64,000 nt of DNA, taken from Demequina litoralis. Lineage in GTDB: Bacteria > Actinomycetota > Actinomycetes > Actinomycetales > Demequinaceae. A model generated the notes under the pieces. That model saw only the letters and a list, made by a program, of their open reading frames with translations, ran no database searches and was not told the DNA's origin. The DNA lies in contig NZ_JAUHPW010000004.1 in assembly GCF_030418455.1 (NCBI RefSeq), positions 186,001 to 250,000 on the forward strand, read 5' to 3'. This document shows positions 61,907 to 64,000 of the stretch, in pieces. Position 1 is the first letter of the stretch. Each line of letters begins with the position of its first letter. Both the position numbers and the translations under genes were made by a program.

Positions 61907-63274
61907 TTGACCACCTCGCCTAGCACCGTCCCCGCCACCGAGACCGACGCCGTCGCGCAGACGGCGGTCCGCACGTTCGTGCTGGACACGTCGGTGCTCC
62001 TGTCCGATCCGCGTGCGTTGAAGCGGTTCGCGGAGCACGCGGTGGTCCTGCCCGTGGTCGTCATCACGGAGCTCGAGGCGAAACGGCACCACCCGGAGCT
62101 CGGCTACTTCGCGCGCTCGGCGCTGCGCATGCTCGACGAGCTGCGTGTCAGCAACGGCAAGCTTGACGAGCCGGTCGACGTCAACTCCAGCGGCGGCACG
62201 CTGCGCGTCGAGCTCAACCACACGGACACGGAGGTGCTGCCGTCGGGCTTCCGTCTGGGCGACAACGACACGCGCATCCTGGCCGTGGCCGCGAACCTCG
62301 CGGCGGAGGGCCACGACGTCACGGTCGTGTCGAAGGACCTGCCGATGCGCGTCAAGGCCTCGGCGCTGGGCATCGAGGCGGAGGAGTACCGCGCGGAGCT
62401 CGCGGTCGAGTCCGGCTGGACCGGCATGCGCGAGATCCAGATCTCCGACGAGCAGATGGCGGGCCTGTGGGAGCACGAGTCGCTGCCCACCCCGGACCCG
62501 GCGCTGTGCGGCGAGGACCTCAGCGCGCTGCCGGTGCACACCGGCCTCGTCATCCACGCGGGCCGCGGCAGCGCGCTCGGCCGGGTGACGGAGGACGGCG
62601 CGGTGCGGCTGGTCCGCGGCGACCAGGAGGTGTTCGGGGTCCACGGCCGCTCGGCCGAGCAACGCATCGCGATCGACCTGCTGCTCGACGAGTCCGTCGG
62701 CATCGTGTCGATGGGCGGGCGGGCCGGCACCGGCAAGAGCGCCCTCGCCCTGTGCGCGGGCCTCGAGGCGGTGATGGAGCGCCGGCTGCACAAGAAGATC
62801 ATGGTCTTCCGGCCGCTCTACGCGGTGGGAGGCCAGGACCTGGGCTACCTGCCGGGAGACGCCGCCGAGAAGATGAACCCCTGGGCGCAGGCGGTCTTCG
62901 ACACGCTCGGCGCGATGGTCTCGAGCGAGGTGCTCGAGGAGGTGATGGCGCGCGGCATGCTCGAGGTGCTGCCGCTCACGCACATCCGCGGCCGCTCGCT
63001 CCACGACGCGTTCGTGATCGTCGACGAGGCGCAGTCGCTCGAGCGCAACGTGCTCCTCACGATGCTGTCGCGCATCGGCCAGCAGTCGCGCGTGGTCCTC
63101 ACGCACGACGTGGCGCAGCGCGACAACCTCCGCGTGGGCCGTCATGACGGCATCGCGGCGGTCATCGAGGCGCTCAAGGGCCACCCGCTGTTCGCGCACG
63201 TGACGCTCGAGCGCTCCGAGCGCTCGGCGGTGGCGGCGCTGGTCACCGACATGCTGGAGAGGCTCGACCTCTAG
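61907..63274 (+). CDS. PhoH-like protein with PIN domain (PhoH2)
   Basis: A 455-residue PIN-PhoH fusion; PhoH2 proteins are RNA helicase-ribonucleases. The PIN domain (about 20-150) shows the acidic [14 protein letters not shown] and the [15 protein letters not shown] sites. The PhoH ATPase (about 230-450) has Walker [13 protein letters not shown], Walker [13 protein letters not shown] and [11 protein letters not shown]. The TTG start is weakly supported by GGGAG and by position after the leader hairpins; no better start exists nearby. It is a single-gene unit closed by a long terminator. Confidence 0.9.
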   Translation: MTTSPSTVPATETDAVAQTAVRTFVLDTSVLLSDPRALKRFAEHAVVLPVVVITELEAKRHHPELGYFARSALRMLDELRVSNGKLDEPVDVNSSGGTLRVELNHTDTEVLPSGFRLGDNDTRILAVAANLAAEGHDVTVVSKDLPMRVKASALGIEAEEYRAELAVESGWTGMREIQISDEQMAGLWEHESLPTPDPALCGEDLSALPVHTGLVIHAGRGSALGRVTEDGAVRLVRGDQEVFGVHGRSAEQRIAIDLLLDESVGIVSMGGRAGTGKSALALCAGLEAVMERRLHKKIMVFRPLYAVGGQDLGYLPGDAAEKMNPWAQAVFDTLGAMVSSEVLEEVMARGMLEVLPLTHIRGRSLHDAFVIVDEAQSLERNVLLTMLSRIGQQSRVVLTHDVAQRDNLRVGRHDGIAAVIEALKGHPLFAHVTLERSERSAVAALVTDMLERLDL

Positions 63275-63292
63275 CCGCGCTCGGCCTCGGAT

Positions 63293-63335
63293 GCGACGAT
63301 GCCCGGCCCCCGCGAGGGGAGCCGGGCATCGTCGC
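63293..63335. terminator. Bidirectional hairpin terminator between phoH and the siderophore-binding gene
   Basis: A perfect 15-bp stem, GCGACGATGCCCGGC against GCCGGGCATCGTCGC, with a loop that itself pairs CCCC/GGGG. Each arm begins with GCGACGATGC, sharing eight bases (GACGATGC) with the decamer, so this terminator is built from two inverted near-copies. Confidence 0.85.
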
Positions 63336-63348
63336 TGTCAGGGTGCGA

Positions 63349-64000
63349 CTACTCGGCGGCTGAACCGCCGTCGACCGCGCCCTCGAGCAGCGGCACCATG
63401 CCCTCCAGGGCGACCGGGATCGACGAGGGGGAGTTCGCGAAGAACGCGCCTTCGAGCTCGGACTCGGTCAGCCACACGTTGCCGCCCGTCGCGGTGGTGT
63501 TGAGCGTCCCGAAGAGCGGCAGCGACTCGAGGGACGTGCGGGCGTCGGGGTTGGACGCGACCTGCCACACGAGCGTGTCGAGGTCGCCGAGCATGTCGAG
63601 CTGCTCCGCGCTGATCGACAGGAACGTCTCGCTGCCGGGCACTGCTGTCACGTCGAAACCGAGCTGGGCCAGGAACTGGTTGCGCACATCGGTCGAGGCG
63701 TACACGCCGGCGTTGCCTTCCCAGAAGAAGCCCACCTGCGAGGTCAGGCCCTCCCACTCAGGGTGCGCCTCGCGTGCCGCGGCGAACTGGGCGTCGACGT
63801 CGGCGATGATCTCCTCCGCCTTGTCGGAGGTGCCGGTGGCGGCCGCGAGCAGGGTGAGCTCGTCGGCGAGCGACACACCCCACTCGACGGTCTCGACGCC
63901 GTCGGCGCCGGTGCCGGGGCGGGTCACCACGGGGGCGATGCCGGAGAGCAGGTCGAACTCCTCCTGGGTCATCGTGTGGCTCGGGTAGGTCGCGACGATC
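63349..64000 (-). CDS. Iron-siderophore ABC transporter substrate-binding protein, C-terminal part
   Basis: The 3' part (217 codons) of a FecB/FepB-type binding protein; its start lies beyond the window. The frame continues through the edge (IVATYPSHTMTQEEFDLLSGIAPVV), and the IAPVV motif followed by VEWGVSLADELTLLAAATG is typical of the class III binding fold. DVDAQFAAAREAHPEWEGL forms the long central helix, and a closing lobe ends PLLEGAVDGGSAAE. It is presumably followed upstream by permease/ATPase genes not seen here. An internal Met is not the start. Confidence 0.85.
   Translation of the reverse strand, partial: IVATYPSHTMTQEEFDLLSGIAPVVTRPGTGADGVETVEWGVSLADELTLLAAATGTSDKAEEIIADVDAQFAAAREAHPEWEGLTSQVGFFWEGNAGVYASTDVRNQFLAQLGFDVTAVPGSETFLSISAEQLDMLGDLDTLVWQVASNPDARTSLESLPLFGTLNTTATGGNVWLTESELEGAFFANSPSSIPVALEGMVPLLEGAVDGGSAAE

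Overview
The window is a very GC-rich (roughly 70%), densely packed actinobacterial chromosome segment with about 50 protein genes, two tRNAs and no transposase, integrase, phage gene or CRISPR array. Conserved gene strings (metG-tatD-rpf-rsmA-ispE; tRNA-Gln-glmU-prs; rplY-pth-mfd-mazG-eno-ftsB-DUF501-ppx-tRNA-Leu), GTG/TTG starts, four-base ATGA/GTGA overlaps and many leaderless-looking promoters point to Actinomycetota, most likely Micrococcales close to Cellulomonadaceae or Demequinaceae. That family-level placement is inference.

Layout. 1-3.2 kb: an AI-2E permease (cut by the window edge), a DUF308 membrane protein, an Lrp/AsnC regulator and a protein O-mannosyltransferase. 3.3-14.5 kb: housekeeping run rsmI, a DD-carboxypeptidase, metG, tatD, an Rpf-like lytic transglycosylase, rsmA, ispE, mscL, a TetR regulator, tRNA-Gln, glmU, prs. 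14.6-24 kb: an ECF sigma factor with a membrane partner, a divergent membrane pyrophosphatase, a glycosyltransferase, a LacI regulator facing a zinc dehydrogenase across a clear operator, PAP2 and DUF1206 proteins. 24-31 kb: rplY, pth, a pentapeptide protein, a beta-phosphoglucomutase/GH65 phosphorylase pair, and a DUF222-HNH gene. 31-37 kb: a polar amino-acid ABC transporter, a cupin, an amidohydrolase and a highly altered S-adenosylhomocysteinase homologue, the last three translationally coupled. 37-46 kb: mfd, a lipoprotein, mazG, eno, ftsB-like, DUF501, ppx, an unusual tRNA with a UAA anticodon, yaeQ. 46-53 kb: a MetF-family gene and a complete fructose PTS operon (DeoR regulator, fruK, fruA, HPr, enzyme I). 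53-64 kb: a Bax1-I-like protein, msrA, AI-2E, rlmC, a polysaccharide deacetylase, greA, DUF4307, trhA, uppS, phoH with a structured leader, and the cut end of a siderophore-binding protein.

The most striking signal is not a gene. The decamer GGACGATGCG occurs exactly 39 times that I could find (both orientations, about one per 1.6 kb), where base composition predicts less than one. It is concentrated in intergenic DNA, transcription terminators and disordered interdomain linkers. In genes it is nearly always read as Asp-Asp-Ala or Ala-Ser-Ser, often with codons otherwise uncommon here. It has the hallmarks of a genome-wide DNA-level signal such as an uptake sequence or HIP1-type repeat. A second lead is the SAH-hydrolase-like/deaminase pair, in which several catalytic histidines are replaced.
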